Shown here one piece after another: positions 19,991 to 28,153 of a stretch of DNA of 64,000 bases. Numbering within the stretch: position 1 is the first letter of the stretch; each line of letters opens with the position of its first letter. A model generated the notes under the pieces. It searched no databases. It saw only the letters and a list, made by a program, of their open reading frames with translations, and had not been told where the DNA came from. Both the position numbers and the translations under genes were made by a program. The stretch spans positions 1,426,001 to 1,490,000 of the forward strand of contig NZ_CP108106.1 of the NCBI RefSeq assembly GCF_041435195.1, given 5' to 3'. This stretch comes from Streptomyces sp. NBC_00224. Its GTDB lineage: Bacteria; Actinomycetota; Actinomycetes; Streptomycetales; Streptomycetaceae.

Positions 19991-20842
19991 ATGACCGAGC
20001 AGACCAGCGCCCTCGCCACGCCCCCGGCCGCCGACGAGGCGCCCCAGGTGCAGTTCGAGGGGACGACGCCGTACGAGGACTACGTCCACGCCTCGCTGCT
20101 TTCCACCCTCCAGCGGCCGCTCTCCAACGACCCCGGTGAGATGGCGTTCATCGTCACCACCCAGGTGATGGAGCTGTGGTTCACCCTCATCGTCTACGAG
20201 TGGCGCACGGCCCGGGACGCGTTACTCAAGGACGACCTGGAGCAGGCCCTGGACGCGCTGCGCCGCAGCCGACGCTCGCACCAGGCGCTCAACGACTCCT
20301 GGACGCCGCTGGCCGCGCTGACCCCGGCCCAGTTCAACGGGTTCCGCGCGGCGTTCGGCGAGGCCTCCGGGTTCCAGTCGGCGATGTACCGGCACATGGA
20401 GTTCCTGCTCGCCGACAAGTCCCGCTCCATGGTGCAGGCGCACCGGGGCCACCCGGCCGTCTACGCCGAGCTGGAGGAGGCACTGGCCGAGCCGTCGCTC
20501 TACGACGAGGTGCTGCGCTTCCTGTACCGCCGCGGCCTGCCCGTGCCGGAGCACATCGTGGAGCGGGACGTGACCGAGGCGTACCAGCCGGACTCCTGGG
20601 TCGAGGAGGTCTGGCGGCAGATCTACGCCGGGCCGCAGGACGACCCGCTGGTGCGGCTCGGCGAGGAGCTCACCGAGGTCGCCGAGCTGGTGCTGCGCTG
20701 GCGCAGCGACCATCTGCTCGCCACCCGCCGGGCGATGGGCGCCAAGGCGGGCAGCGGCGGCTCCCCGGGCGTGGCGTGGCTGGAGAAGCGCGCCCACCGG
20801 TCCGTGTTCCCCGAGCTCTGGACGGCGCGCAGCTATGTCTAG
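19991..20842 (+). CDS. antN: Tryptophan 2,3-dioxygenase AntN
   Basis: This 283-residue heme dioxygenase is recognised by YEDYVHASLLSTLQ, EMAFIVTTQVMELWF and FQSAMYRHMEFLL (the R-x-x-E region). It opens the indole ring of tryptophan to N-formylkynurenine, the first step toward the anthranilate starter of antimycin. Codon 78 (20222-20224) is a TTA leucine codon, read in Streptomyces only by the developmentally expressed bldA tRNA. The ORF ends overlapping antO by 8 bases. Confidence 0.93.
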   Translation: MTEQTSALATPPAADEAPQVQFEGTTPYEDYVHASLLSTLQRPLSNDPGEMAFIVTTQVMELWFTLIVYEWRTARDALLKDDLEQALDALRRSRRSHQALNDSWTPLAALTPAQFNGFRAAFGEASGFQSAMYRHMEFLLADKSRSMVQAHRGHPAVYAELEEALAEPSLYDEVLRFLYRRGLPVPEHIVERDVTEAYQPDSWVEEVWRQIYAGPQDDPLVRLGEELTEVAELVLRWRSDHLLATRRAMGAKAGSGGSPGVAWLEKRAHRSVFPELWTARSYV

Positions 20843-21632
20843 GACCCCTTCCGCGTTCGCGGCCGAGGAGGAGCGCCGGGTGCTGAGCATCCGCCCGGTG
20901 CTGGCCCCCGTGCACCGCAAGTACGGCTCGCACCCGCACCAGGTGTACGACCTGTGGCCGGCCGAGGACCCCGAAGCGCCGCTGGTGATGCTGCTGCACG
21001 GCGGCTACTGGCGCTACGACCGGATGCATCTGACCCCCTTCGCGGCCCATCTCGCACAGCAGGGCTTCACCACGATCCTGCCGGGCTTCCGCAGGTCGGG
21101 CGGGGCGGGCGGCTACCCCGCCACCTTCGACGACATCGCCCTGGCCGTCGACACGATCCCGCAGGGGCGGCCCTTCGTCCTGGCGGGCCACTGCTCCGGC
21201 GGCCACCTCGCCCTGTGGGCCGGGGCGCGCGGGCTGCTGCCCGAGAGCTCGCCCTGGTACACCACCCGGCTGCCCACGGCGATCCTGGGACTTGCCCCGC
21301 TCACCGACCTGGCGGCCACCATCCGCGACGACCTCAGCGACGGCGCGGGCCTGCAGCTGCTGGGCGGCGCCGACCAGGTCGAGGCGAGGCTCCCGCTGGT
21401 CGACCCGCTGACGCTGCTGCGCGGCAAGGGCACGACGGGGGTGCGCACGGTGGTGCTGCACGGGGCGGCGGACGAAGAGGTGCCGCTGGGGCAGTTCACG
21501 GACTACGTCGCGGTGCATACGGATGCCGAGCATGTCGTGCTGCCGGGGACCGGGCATTACACGCTGATCGAGCCCGGGTCGGAGGCATCGCTTGCGGTGA
21601 TCGAGACGATCAGGCGTCTGGGGCGCGGCTAG
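20835..21632 (+). CDS. antO: Alpha/beta hydrolase AntO, arylformamidase-like
   Basis: This 265-residue alpha/beta hydrolase has an HGGYW oxyanion motif and a GHCSGGH nucleophile elbow, features of kynurenine formamidases. The closing histidine is probably in GTGHYTL. In the antimycin literature AntO is described as the lipase-like protein needed for N-formylation of the 3-aminosalicylate. By sequence it could equally hydrolyse N-formylkynurenine made by AntN just upstream. It overlaps antN by 8 bases and closes the antH-O operon. Confidence 0.88.
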   Translation: MSRTPSAFAAEEERRVLSIRPVLAPVHRKYGSHPHQVYDLWPAEDPEAPLVMLLHGGYWRYDRMHLTPFAAHLAQQGFTTILPGFRRSGGAGGYPATFDDIALAVDTIPQGRPFVLAGHCSGGHLALWAGARGLLPESSPWYTTRLPTAILGLAPLTDLAATIRDDLSDGAGLQLLGGADQVEARLPLVDPLTLLRGKGTTGVRTVVLHGAADEEVPLGQFTDYVAVHTDAEHVVLPGTGHYTLIEPGSEASLAVIETIRRLGRG

Positions 21633-21652
21633 CGACGGGCCGTTACTCGTCT

Positions 21653-21702
21653 GCGGGCCGTCGTGGGCTGGTCGCGCAGTTCCCCGCGCCCCTGAGGGCA
21701 CC
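21653..21702. repeat. Streptomyces-type intergenic repeat, copy 1
   Basis: The stretch GGGCCGTCGTGGGCTGG followed by TCGCGCAGTTCCCCGCGCCC recurs in variant form at 23904-23977, and a partial copy (GGTCGCGCAGCTCCG) reaches the right end of the window. It lies just downstream of antO and may act as a 3' element; its function is unknown. Confidence 0.6.
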
Positions 21703-21756
21703 CGGGGCCGAGGGACTTCCAGGAGTCCCCTTGCAGCCTTCACAAGCCGGAGACTC

Positions 21757-21807
21757 GGGGGTGCACAAGCGTTTACCCTAGGCGGGGGTGAACGCTTGTG
21801 CACCCCC
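21757..21807. promoter_or_regulatory. Long palindrome upstream of MFS/TetR operon
   Basis: Perfect 17-bp arms (GGGGGTGCACAAGCGTT and AACGCTTGTGCACCCCC) are separated by 17 bases. The palindrome ends 24 bases before the MFS start codon. It is a good candidate operator for the TetR protein encoded by the second gene of the operon. Confidence 0.6.
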
Positions 21808-21831
21808 TCTCCGAACAGCCTCTGGAGCAGC

Positions 21832-23307
21832 ATGACCGCGGCGACAGCCACCCCCGCCCACGACCCCCGCACCCGCTTCGTCGTGCCCGTCCTGGCCTTC
21901 TGCGGTGTGGTCGTCGCCGTGATGCAGACGCTGGTCGTGCCACTGCTGCCGCACATCCCGGCCCTCACCGGCAGCACACCGGGCGCCGCGGGCTGGCTCG
22001 TCACCATCACACTGCTGACCGGCGCGGTCTTCACCCCGGTCCTCGGCCGCGTCGGCGACATGTACGGCAAGCGGCGCGTCCTGCTCGCCTCGCTCGGCGT
22101 GCTGACCGCCGGGTCCGTCCTGTGCGCCGCCACCTCCGACATCGGCGTACTGATCGCGGGCCGGGCGCTCCAGGGCGCCGCCCTCGCCGTCATCCCGCTC
22201 GGCATCAGCATCATCCGCGACGAACTGCCGCCCGCCCGTGTGCTGCCGTCCATAGCGCTGATGAGCTCCACGCTCGGCATCGGCGCCGCCGTGGGCCTCC
22301 CGGTGGCGGCCCTGGTCGTGGAGAACTTCGACTGGCACGCCATGTTCTGGGCGTCGGCGGCCCTCGGCCTGCTCGATCTGCTCCTGGTGCTCTGGATCGT
22401 GCCGGAGTCCCCGGTGCGCACCCCCGGCCGCTTCGACGTACTCGGCACCCTCGGCCTCACCGCCGCCCTGGTCGGCCTGCTGCTCGCGATCACCCAGGGC
22501 GCCGACTGGGGCTGGACCTCGGCGCGCACCCTCGGCCTGCTCGCCGGGTCACTGGTGGTGGCCCTCGTCTGGGGCCACTACGAGCTGCGTACCGAATCCC
22601 CGATGGTCGACCTGCGCGTCTCGGCACGGCCCGCGGTCCTGCTCACCAACCTCGCCGCCCTCTTCATCGGATTCGCCTTCTACGCCAACTCGCTGGTGAC
22701 CGCCCAGATGGTGCAGGAGCCGAAGACGACCGGGTACGGCCTGGGCGCCTCCCTCGTGGTGAGCGGTCTGTGCATGCTGCCCGGCGGCCTCTCGATGGTC
22801 GCCCTGTCGCCGGTGTCGGCCAAGATATCCGCGAAGTACGGCCCCAGGACGGCCCTCGCCCTGGCCGCCTGCGTCATGGCGGTGGGCTACGTCGTACGGT
22901 TCTTCACCAGCCACAGCCTCTGGCTGATCGTGGCCGGCGCCACCGTGGTCTCCGCCGGCACCGCCATCGCGTACTCGGCGCTCCCGGCCCTCGTCATGCA
23001 GGGCGTCCCGGTGAGCGAGACCGGCGCCGCGAACGGCCTCAACACCCTGATGCGCTCAGTGGGCCAGGCGTGTTGCAGCGCCGTGGTCACCGCGGTCCTG
23101 GCGAATGTCACGTTCGTGGCGGCGGGCCGCACCGCCCCCACCCTCCACGCGTATCTGCTGATCTTCCTCATCGCGGCGGGCGCCGCGCTCGCGGCCCTGG
23201 TGGCGACGGCGTTCCTGCCCGCGCGGCGGCCGGAGCGCACCAAGGCGGCCGAGCCCGGTACGGTCGGAGAGTCGACATCGGTGCCCGCGGCCCAGGAGGG
23301 CAGATGA
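21832..23307 (+). CDS. MFS drug exporter (EmrB/QacA type)
   Basis: This 491-residue protein has about 14 hydrophobic segments and the MFS motif GRVGDMYGKRRVLL after the second. It likely sits in the cytoplasmic membrane and exports small molecules by proton antiport. The ATG at 21832 follows GGAG. The upstream in-frame GTG at 21796 lies inside the palindrome and is less likely. The gene overlaps the downstream TetR gene (ATGA). It directly follows the antimycin operon, so export of antimycin is possible, but the self-contained regulator argues it may be an independent unit. Confidence 0.85.
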   Translation: MTAATATPAHDPRTRFVVPVLAFCGVVVAVMQTLVVPLLPHIPALTGSTPGAAGWLVTITLLTGAVFTPVLGRVGDMYGKRRVLLASLGVLTAGSVLCAATSDIGVLIAGRALQGAALAVIPLGISIIRDELPPARVLPSIALMSSTLGIGAAVGLPVAALVVENFDWHAMFWASAALGLLDLLLVLWIVPESPVRTPGRFDVLGTLGLTAALVGLLLAITQGADWGWTSARTLGLLAGSLVVALVWGHYELRTESPMVDLRVSARPAVLLTNLAALFIGFAFYANSLVTAQMVQEPKTTGYGLGASLVVSGLCMLPGGLSMVALSPVSAKISAKYGPRTALALAACVMAVGYVVRFFTSHSLWLIVAGATVVSAGTAIAYSALPALVMQGVPVSETGAANGLNTLMRSVGQACCSAVVTAVLANVTFVAAGRTAPTLHAYLLIFLIAAGAALAALVATAFLPARRPERTKAAEPGTVGESTSVPAAQEGR

Positions 23308-23879
23308 CCACCGCCGAGCACACCGGCGCCACCGCCCCCGAGCAGGGCACCGGCCGCGACGCCATCCTGCGCGCCGCACGCCGCGCCTTCGCCCTGCGCG
23401 CCTACGCCGAGGTGACCATGCGGGGCATCGCGGCCGACGCGGGGGTCAGCCCGTCCCTCATCGTGAAGCGGTTCGGCAGCAAGGAGCAGCTGTTCCACAC
23501 GGTCGCCGACTTCCAGCCCGTGGCCGATGAGCTGTTCGCGGCGCCGCCCGCCGAGCTCGGGCGGCACCTGGTGCTCACGATGCTGCGGCTGCGCGACGAG
23601 TTCCGCGGCGACCCGCTGCTGCGCGTCGTCTTCTCGCTCGGCCGGGACGACGAGCGCACGCTGCTGCGCGACCGCTTCCGCGAGCAGGTCACCGCGCGGC
23701 TGTCCAGGCTGCTGCCCGGGCCCGACGGGGAGTTGCGGGCCGAGTTGATCGCGGGGCAGTTGCTGGGACTGGGCGCGACCCTGAGCCTGCATCGGCCCGG
23801 CGCGGGCAACCTCGCCTCGGCCGAGCGTGTTGCCGATCTCTATGCACCGGGCTTGCAGCGGCTGATAGACGGGGACTAG
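23304..23879 (+). CDS. TetR family repressor of the MFS operon
   Basis: This 191-residue protein has an N-terminal TetR helix-turn-helix (AILRAARRAFALRAYAEVTM, then SPSLIVKRFGSKEQLF). The C-terminal ligand domain is not specific to any named group. It is cotranscribed and translationally coupled with the MFS gene and probably represses that operon from the palindrome at 21757-21807. The inducing ligand cannot be told from sequence. Confidence 0.85.
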   Translation: MTTAEHTGATAPEQGTGRDAILRAARRAFALRAYAEVTMRGIAADAGVSPSLIVKRFGSKEQLFHTVADFQPVADELFAAPPAELGRHLVLTMLRLRDEFRGDPLLRVVFSLGRDDERTLLRDRFREQVTARLSRLLPGPDGELRAELIAGQLLGLGATLSLHRPGAGNLASAERVADLYAPGLQRLIDGD

Positions 23880-23903
23880 GCGCTCCCGCCGGTAGTTTTG
23901 TCG

Positions 23904-23977
23904 CCGCGGGCCGTCTTGGGCTGGTCGCGCCCACGCGGCGGAGCCGCACAATTACACAGCCCCGCGCCCCTGTAGGG
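23904..23977. repeat. Streptomyces-type intergenic repeat, copy 2 with insert
   Basis: It shares GGGCCGTC-TGGGCTGGTCGCGC and CCCCGCGCCCCT with the copy at 21653. Where copy 1 has AGTT it carries about 29 extra bases (starting CCACGCGGCGGAGCCGCA). The element overlaps the last codons and stop of the histidine kinase gene. Confidence 0.55.
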
Positions 23978-25154
23978 CCTCCGGGAATGTCACGCGTACC
24001 GTCAGCCCGCCGCCCTCCCCATTCGCGTACGCCGCCGTCGTCCCCCCATGCGCGCGGGCGATCGCGGCGACGATGGACATGCCCAGACCGGCGCCCTCGC
24101 CCGGGGTGTGGCGGTGGCGCTGGGTGAGGCGGCGGAACGGCTCGAAGAGCAGATGGACCGTGTCCGGCGGGATCTCGGGGCCGGTGTTGGACACCGTGAT
24201 GCCGTCGGGGCCGGTGCGGACCTCGACCCGGCCGTGCGGCACGTTGTGGCGGATGCCGTTGGCGACCAGGTTGTGCAGCAGCCGGTCCAGGAGCACCGCG
24301 TCCCCGGGCACGGTCAGGGGTCCGGCCGTGACCGTGACGGTGACGTCCCGCTCCCCGGCCTCCTCCGCCAGCGCGCCCACCGCCTCCCGGGCGACCTCGT
24401 GCACCGCCACCGGCTCCCGGCGCTCAAGGCCCTGCTCGGAGGCCGCGAGCAGCAGCAGCCCTTCGATGATCCGCTCGCTGTCGTCGGCGACCGCGATGAG
24501 CTTGGCGCGGATCCGCGCCACTTTCCGCGCGTCCGGCTCCCCCGCGAGCCCGATCTCCGCCGCCGCCCGCTGCACGGCCACCGGGGTGCGCAGCTCGTGG
24601 GCGGCGTTGGCGGCGAACCTCTGCTGGGCGGAGACGAGCTGCTCCATCCGCCCCAGCATCCCGTCGAAGGTGTCCGCGAGCTGCTTGAGCTCCCCCGGCG
24701 GCGCCTCCAGGGCGATCCGCTCATGCAGGTTCTGGCCGGACAGGCGCCGCGCGGTCTCGGTGATCACGGCGACCGGGCGCAGCACCCGGCCCGCCATCCA
24801 CCAGGCCAGCGCGATGGAGAGCACCGCGTAGGCGCAGAGCACGATCACCGAGACGGCGAGCAGCCGGTTGAGGGCGGCGTCCTCGGCCGCGTCGCTGAGC
24901 GTCCGGGTGACCGCGAGGCCTTGGACGACGCCCGGCGGCAGCGGGGACGGGCTCGCGGGTGCGGCGCTCTGCCGGGGGATGACGGTGGGGAGGTCCTTCA
25001 GTTCCTTGGCGGGGACGGCGGTCGTCACGGCCGAACTGATCGAGGTGTAGAGACCCTGCTGGACCAGCAGGTACACCACCGCCGTGAGCAGGGCGCCCGC
25101 CAGGACGAGGAGTCCGCCGTACAGGGCGGTCAGCCGGGCGCGTTCGGACTTCAT
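23952..25154 (-). CDS. Sensor histidine kinase
   Basis: This 400-residue membrane kinase has a first transmembrane helix (YGGLLVLAGALLTAVVYLLV), an extracytoplasmic loop of about 90 residues and a second helix. A HAMP domain, the H-box ANAAHELRTP, the N-box NLVANGIRHN and G-boxes follow. It autophosphorylates on the H-box His and signals to the response regulator whose stop overlaps its ATG (ATGA). The last residues fall in an intergenic repeat. The pair diverges from a lipoprotein/ABC export operon and probably regulates it. Confidence 0.9.
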   Translation of the reverse strand: MKSERARLTALYGGLLVLAGALLTAVVYLLVQQGLYTSISSAVTTAVPAKELKDLPTVIPRQSAAPASPSPLPPGVVQGLAVTRTLSDAAEDAALNRLLAVSVIVLCAYAVLSIALAWWMAGRVLRPVAVITETARRLSGQNLHERIALEAPPGELKQLADTFDGMLGRMEQLVSAQQRFAANAAHELRTPVAVQRAAAEIGLAGEPDARKVARIRAKLIAVADDSERIIEGLLLLAASEQGLERREPVAVHEVAREAVGALAEEAGERDVTVTVTAGPLTVPGDAVLLDRLLHNLVANGIRHNVPHGRVEVRTGPDGITVSNTGPEIPPDTVHLLFEPFRRLTQRHRHTPGEGAGLGMSIVAAIARAHGGTTAAYANGEGGGLTVRVTFPEALQGRGAV

Positions 25155-25810
25155 GCGCCGATCCGGTAGCCCGCGCCCGGCACCGTCTCCACCACGGGCG
25201 GCTCGCCCAGTTTGGCGCGGAGCTTGCTGAGGGTGACGCGTACGGCGTTGGTGCGGTAGCTGGTGTGCTCCTCCCACACCTGCTCGATGAGGTCCTCGCC
25301 GCTGACCACCGCGCCCTCGGCCCGCAGCAGCGCCTCAAGCACCGCGAACTCCTTGCGCGACAGGTGCAGATGGCGTCCGTCCCTGGTGGCCTGGCGGCGG
25401 GCGGTGTCCAGGACGATCCCGGCGCGCTCCAGGACGGGCGGCAGCGCGGGCCGGGCACGGCGGCCGAGCGCGAGAACGCGGGCGAGGAGTTCGTCGTACG
25501 CGAAGGGCTTGGCGAGGTAGTCGTCGGCGCCCAGGCCCAGGCCGTCGACCCGGTCGCGCACGGTCCCGGCGGCCGTCAGCATCAGGACCCGCGTCAGCAG
25601 CCGCCGCTCGACCACGTGACGGCACACCTCGTCGCCGTGCAGGCCGGGCAGATCGCGGTCGAGGACCATCACGTCGTACGCGCCGAAGGCCAGTTTGCGC
25701 AGCGCCTCCGGGCCGTCCGGGGCCACGTCGACGGCGAGGGCGTCACGGCGCAGCCCCTCGGCGATCATCTCCGCCAGGAATTCCTCGTCCTCCACCACCA
25801 GTACGCGCAT
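25151..25810 (-). CDS. OmpR-type response regulator
   Basis: This 219-residue protein has a receiver domain (VVEDEE acidic pair, phosphoacceptor Asp in VMVLDRDLPG, Lys in AKPFAYDELLAR) and a winged-helix DNA-binding domain (HLSRKEFAVLEALL, VRVTLSKLRAKLG). I chose the ATG at 25810, which begins the conserved MRVLVVEDE core; an upstream start adds eight unlikely residues. It shares an operon with the kinase and is divergent from the lipoprotein gene at 25900, the likely target promoter. Confidence 0.9.
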   Translation of the reverse strand: MRVLVVEDEEFLAEMIAEGLRRDALAVDVAPDGPEALRKLAFGAYDVMVLDRDLPGLHGDEVCRHVVERRLLTRVLMLTAAGTVRDRVDGLGLGADDYLAKPFAYDELLARVLALGRRARPALPPVLERAGIVLDTARRQATRDGRHLHLSRKEFAVLEALLRAEGAVVSGEDLIEQVWEEHTSYRTNAVRVTLSKLRAKLGEPPVVETVPGAGYRIGA

Positions 25811-25899
25811 GCCCCCTGTGTATACGAAGAGCACCTTTCGCCGTTGTTAACGCATCCGCTGAGAGAAACGAAACACCCCCTCGCGGCAGGCTCCCGGCC

Positions 25900-26397
25900 A
25901 TGACGACTTCGCAGCGACACCTCGGCAGGATCATGGCGCTCACGGCCCTCTCCGCTCTCGCGCTCGTCGCCACCGGCTGCTCGGGCGACAAGGGCTCGGA
26001 CGCCGGGAACGACAGCGTGAGCGACGCGGGCAAGAAGGCGGACCAGGCCTTGGAGCACCGCAAGTGCCTGCGCGAGCAGGGGCTGAACGTCCCCGAGCCC
26101 AAGCCCGGCCAGGACGACCGCGCCATGAGCATCTCCGGCGACGGCATGACGAAGGAGAAGATGGAGAAGGCGCTGAAGGCGTGCGCGGGCAAGGGCGGCT
26201 CGGGCAGCGGCAAGGGCCCCACCCAGGCGGACAAGGACAAGATGCTCAAGTACGCCCAGTGCATGCGCAAGAACGGCTTCAACATGCCCGACCCGAAGTT
26301 CGACGGCGGGATGATGTCGGCGCAGCGCATCCCCGAGGGCGCCGAGAAGCAGAAGTTCGACAAGGCGAACAAGGCGTGCGAGAGCGTCAACCGATGA
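25900..26397 (+). CDS. Small secreted lipoprotein with duplicated Cys motif
   Basis: A 165-residue protein with a lipoprotein signal peptide ending at VATGC. The mature part contains two related units: KCLREQGLNVPEPKPG ... LKAC and QCMRKNGFNMPDPKFDG ... NKAC, each with two cysteines. No catalytic motif is seen. Its stop overlaps the adaptor gene, so it is the first gene of the four-gene export operon and probably sits on the outer face of the membrane near the transporter. Confidence 0.8.
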   Translation: MTTSQRHLGRIMALTALSALALVATGCSGDKGSDAGNDSVSDAGKKADQALEHRKCLREQGLNVPEPKPGQDDRAMSISGDGMTKEKMEKALKACAGKGGSGSGKGPTQADKDKMLKYAQCMRKNGFNMPDPKFDGGMMSAQRIPEGAEKQKFDKANKACESVNR

Positions 26398-27452
26398 GCC
26401 GCCGCCGACTGGCCGTCGCGCTCACCACGATCGTCCTGGTCGCCGGGGGCGGCGTCGCCGTCACCGCCCTCGGCACCCCCGAGCACAAGAAGTCCGAGGA
26501 CCGCTCCGGGCTCCCGCCCGCCACCGCCCCGATCACCCGCGGCGACCTCAGCGACAGCTCGCAGCAGGACGGCACGCTCGGCTTCCTCGGCGAGCGCCGG
26601 ATCAACGCGGGCGCCACCGGCACCCTCAACTGGATCGCGGGTACGGGTGCGACCGTGCGGCGCGACGGACGCCTCTACGAGGTGGACGGCAAGCCGGTGC
26701 GGCTGATGTACGGCTCGGAGCCGATGTACCGGACGCTGAAGAGCGGCGACAAGGGCAAGGACGTGCGCCAGGTCGAGGAGAACCTGGCCGCGCTCGGCTA
26801 CACCGGCTTCACCGTCGACGACGAGTACAGCTCGGCCACCGCCGCCGCGGTCAAGCGCTGGCAGAAGTCGCACGACCTGAAGCAGACGGGGCAAATCGGA
26901 CCCGACCAGATCGCCTTCGCGGGCAGCGCCCTGCGGATCAAGGAGGCGGGCGCCGCGGCCGGCGACCCGGTGGGCCCCGGCAAACCGGTGCTCACGATCA
27001 CCGGCTCGGAGCGGGTCGTACGGTTCAAGGTGCCGGTCGCGGACGCCAAGTTGGCGAAGAGCGGCACGAAGGTTTCCGTACAGCTGCCGGACGGCACCCG
27101 GGCGCCGGGCAGGGTGAGCGGGGTCGGCAGGACCGCGAAGCCCGGTGACGACGCCCAGGACAAGACCCCGAAGATCGAGATCACGGTCTCCTTCGACGAC
27201 CCGGAGAAGGTCGACGGCTTCGACCAGGCGCCCGTCACGGTCGAGCTGACCGGCGAGACGAAGAAGGGCGTCCTGTCCGTGCCGGTCAACGCGCTGCTCG
27301 CGCTGCCCGGCGGGGGCTTCGGGGTCCAGGTGGTGGAGAACGGCGCCGCCCGCGAGGTCGCGGTCGAGCTCGGCATGTTCGGGCAGGGGCGCGTGGAGGT
27401 CAGCGGCGGCGGGCTGCGCGAGGGAATGAAGGTCGGGGTGCCGTCCGTATGA
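26394..27452 (+). CDS. Membrane-fusion-like adaptor with peptidoglycan-binding domain
   Basis: This 352-residue protein begins with an uncleaved signal anchor (LAVALTTIVLVAGGGVAV). A peptidoglycan_binding_1 domain lies at about 121-165 (VRQVEENLAALGYTGF ... AVKRWQ), followed by a beta-barrel/adaptor region as in MacA/HlyD-like proteins. It is encoded between a lipoprotein and a MacB-type ABC transporter, with ATGA overlaps on both sides. In actinobacteria such adaptors are thought to couple MacB-like permeases to the cell wall. The substrate is unknown. Confidence 0.82.
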   Translation: MSRRRLAVALTTIVLVAGGGVAVTALGTPEHKKSEDRSGLPPATAPITRGDLSDSSQQDGTLGFLGERRINAGATGTLNWIAGTGATVRRDGRLYEVDGKPVRLMYGSEPMYRTLKSGDKGKDVRQVEENLAALGYTGFTVDDEYSSATAAAVKRWQKSHDLKQTGQIGPDQIAFAGSALRIKEAGAAAGDPVGPGKPVLTITGSERVVRFKVPVADAKLAKSGTKVSVQLPDGTRAPGRVSGVGRTAKPGDDAQDKTPKIEITVSFDDPEKVDGFDQAPVTVELTGETKKGVLSVPVNALLALPGGGFGVQVVENGAAREVAVELGMFGQGRVEVSGGGLREGMKVGVPSV

Positions 27453-28153
27453 GCACGGTCGCCATGAGCACGGTCGTCCGGCTGACGGGCGTCACCAAGG
27501 AGTACGCGGGCGGCGTCCGGGCCCTCGACGGGGTCGATCTCACCATCGGGCAGGGCGAGTTGCTGGCGATCGCCGGTCCGTCCGGCTCCGGCAAGTCCAC
27601 CCTGCTGCACATCGTCGGCACCCTGGACCGGCCCTCCGCGGGCACGGTGGAGATCGCGGGCCACGACGTGGCCTCGCTCAGCGACCGGCGGCTGTCCGCC
27701 CTGCGCTCGCAGCACATCGGCTTCGTCTTCCAGGCGTTCCATCTGGTGCCGGGCGTCAGCGCCCGGGACAACGTGGCCGAGGGACTCCTCTACTCCGGGC
27801 TCCCGCGCGCCCGGCGCCGCTCCCTGGCCGCCGACGCGCTCGCCCGCGTGGGCCTCGCGGACCGGATGAAGCACCGTCCGCACGAGCTGTCCGGCGGGCA
27901 GAAGCAGCGCGTCGCCATCGCCCGGGCCGTCGTGGGCGAGCCCGATCTGCTGCTCGCGGACGAGCCGACCGGGGCGCTGGACTCGGCGTCCGGGGAAGCC
28001 GTGATGGAGCTCCTGCACGATCTGAACCGGGAGGGGGCGACCATCGCCGTCATCACCCACGACACCGAGATAGCGGCGGGGCTCCCCCGCCAGGTGCGCA
28101 TCCGCGACGGGCGCGTGGTCGCGGACACCGCACGGGGAAAGGTCGCGGCGTGA
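27449..28153 (+). CDS. ABC transporter ATP-binding protein (MacB/LolD type)
   Basis: This 234-residue ATPase has Walker A (GPSGSGKST), the Q-loop in FVFQAFHLVPG, signature LSGGQKQRVAIARA and Walker B LLLADEPTGALDS. The sequence is typical of the MacB/LolD/FtsE group that powers FtsX-like permeases. It starts at an ATG overlapping the adaptor stop; a second in-frame ATG lies six codons in. It works with the permease encoded next. Confidence 0.92.
   Translation: MSTVAMSTVVRLTGVTKEYAGGVRALDGVDLTIGQGELLAIAGPSGSGKSTLLHIVGTLDRPSAGTVEIAGHDVASLSDRRLSALRSQHIGFVFQAFHLVPGVSARDNVAEGLLYSGLPRARRRSLAADALARVGLADRMKHRPHELSGGQKQRVAIARAVVGEPDLLLADEPTGALDSASGEAVMELLHDLNREGATIAVITHDTEIAAGLPRQVRIRDGRVVADTARGKVAA

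Noticed and set aside
21796..21831. Earlier GTG start for the MFS exporter.
   Set aside because: It lies inside the palindrome right arm and has no ribosome-binding site; the ATG at 21832 follows GGAG.
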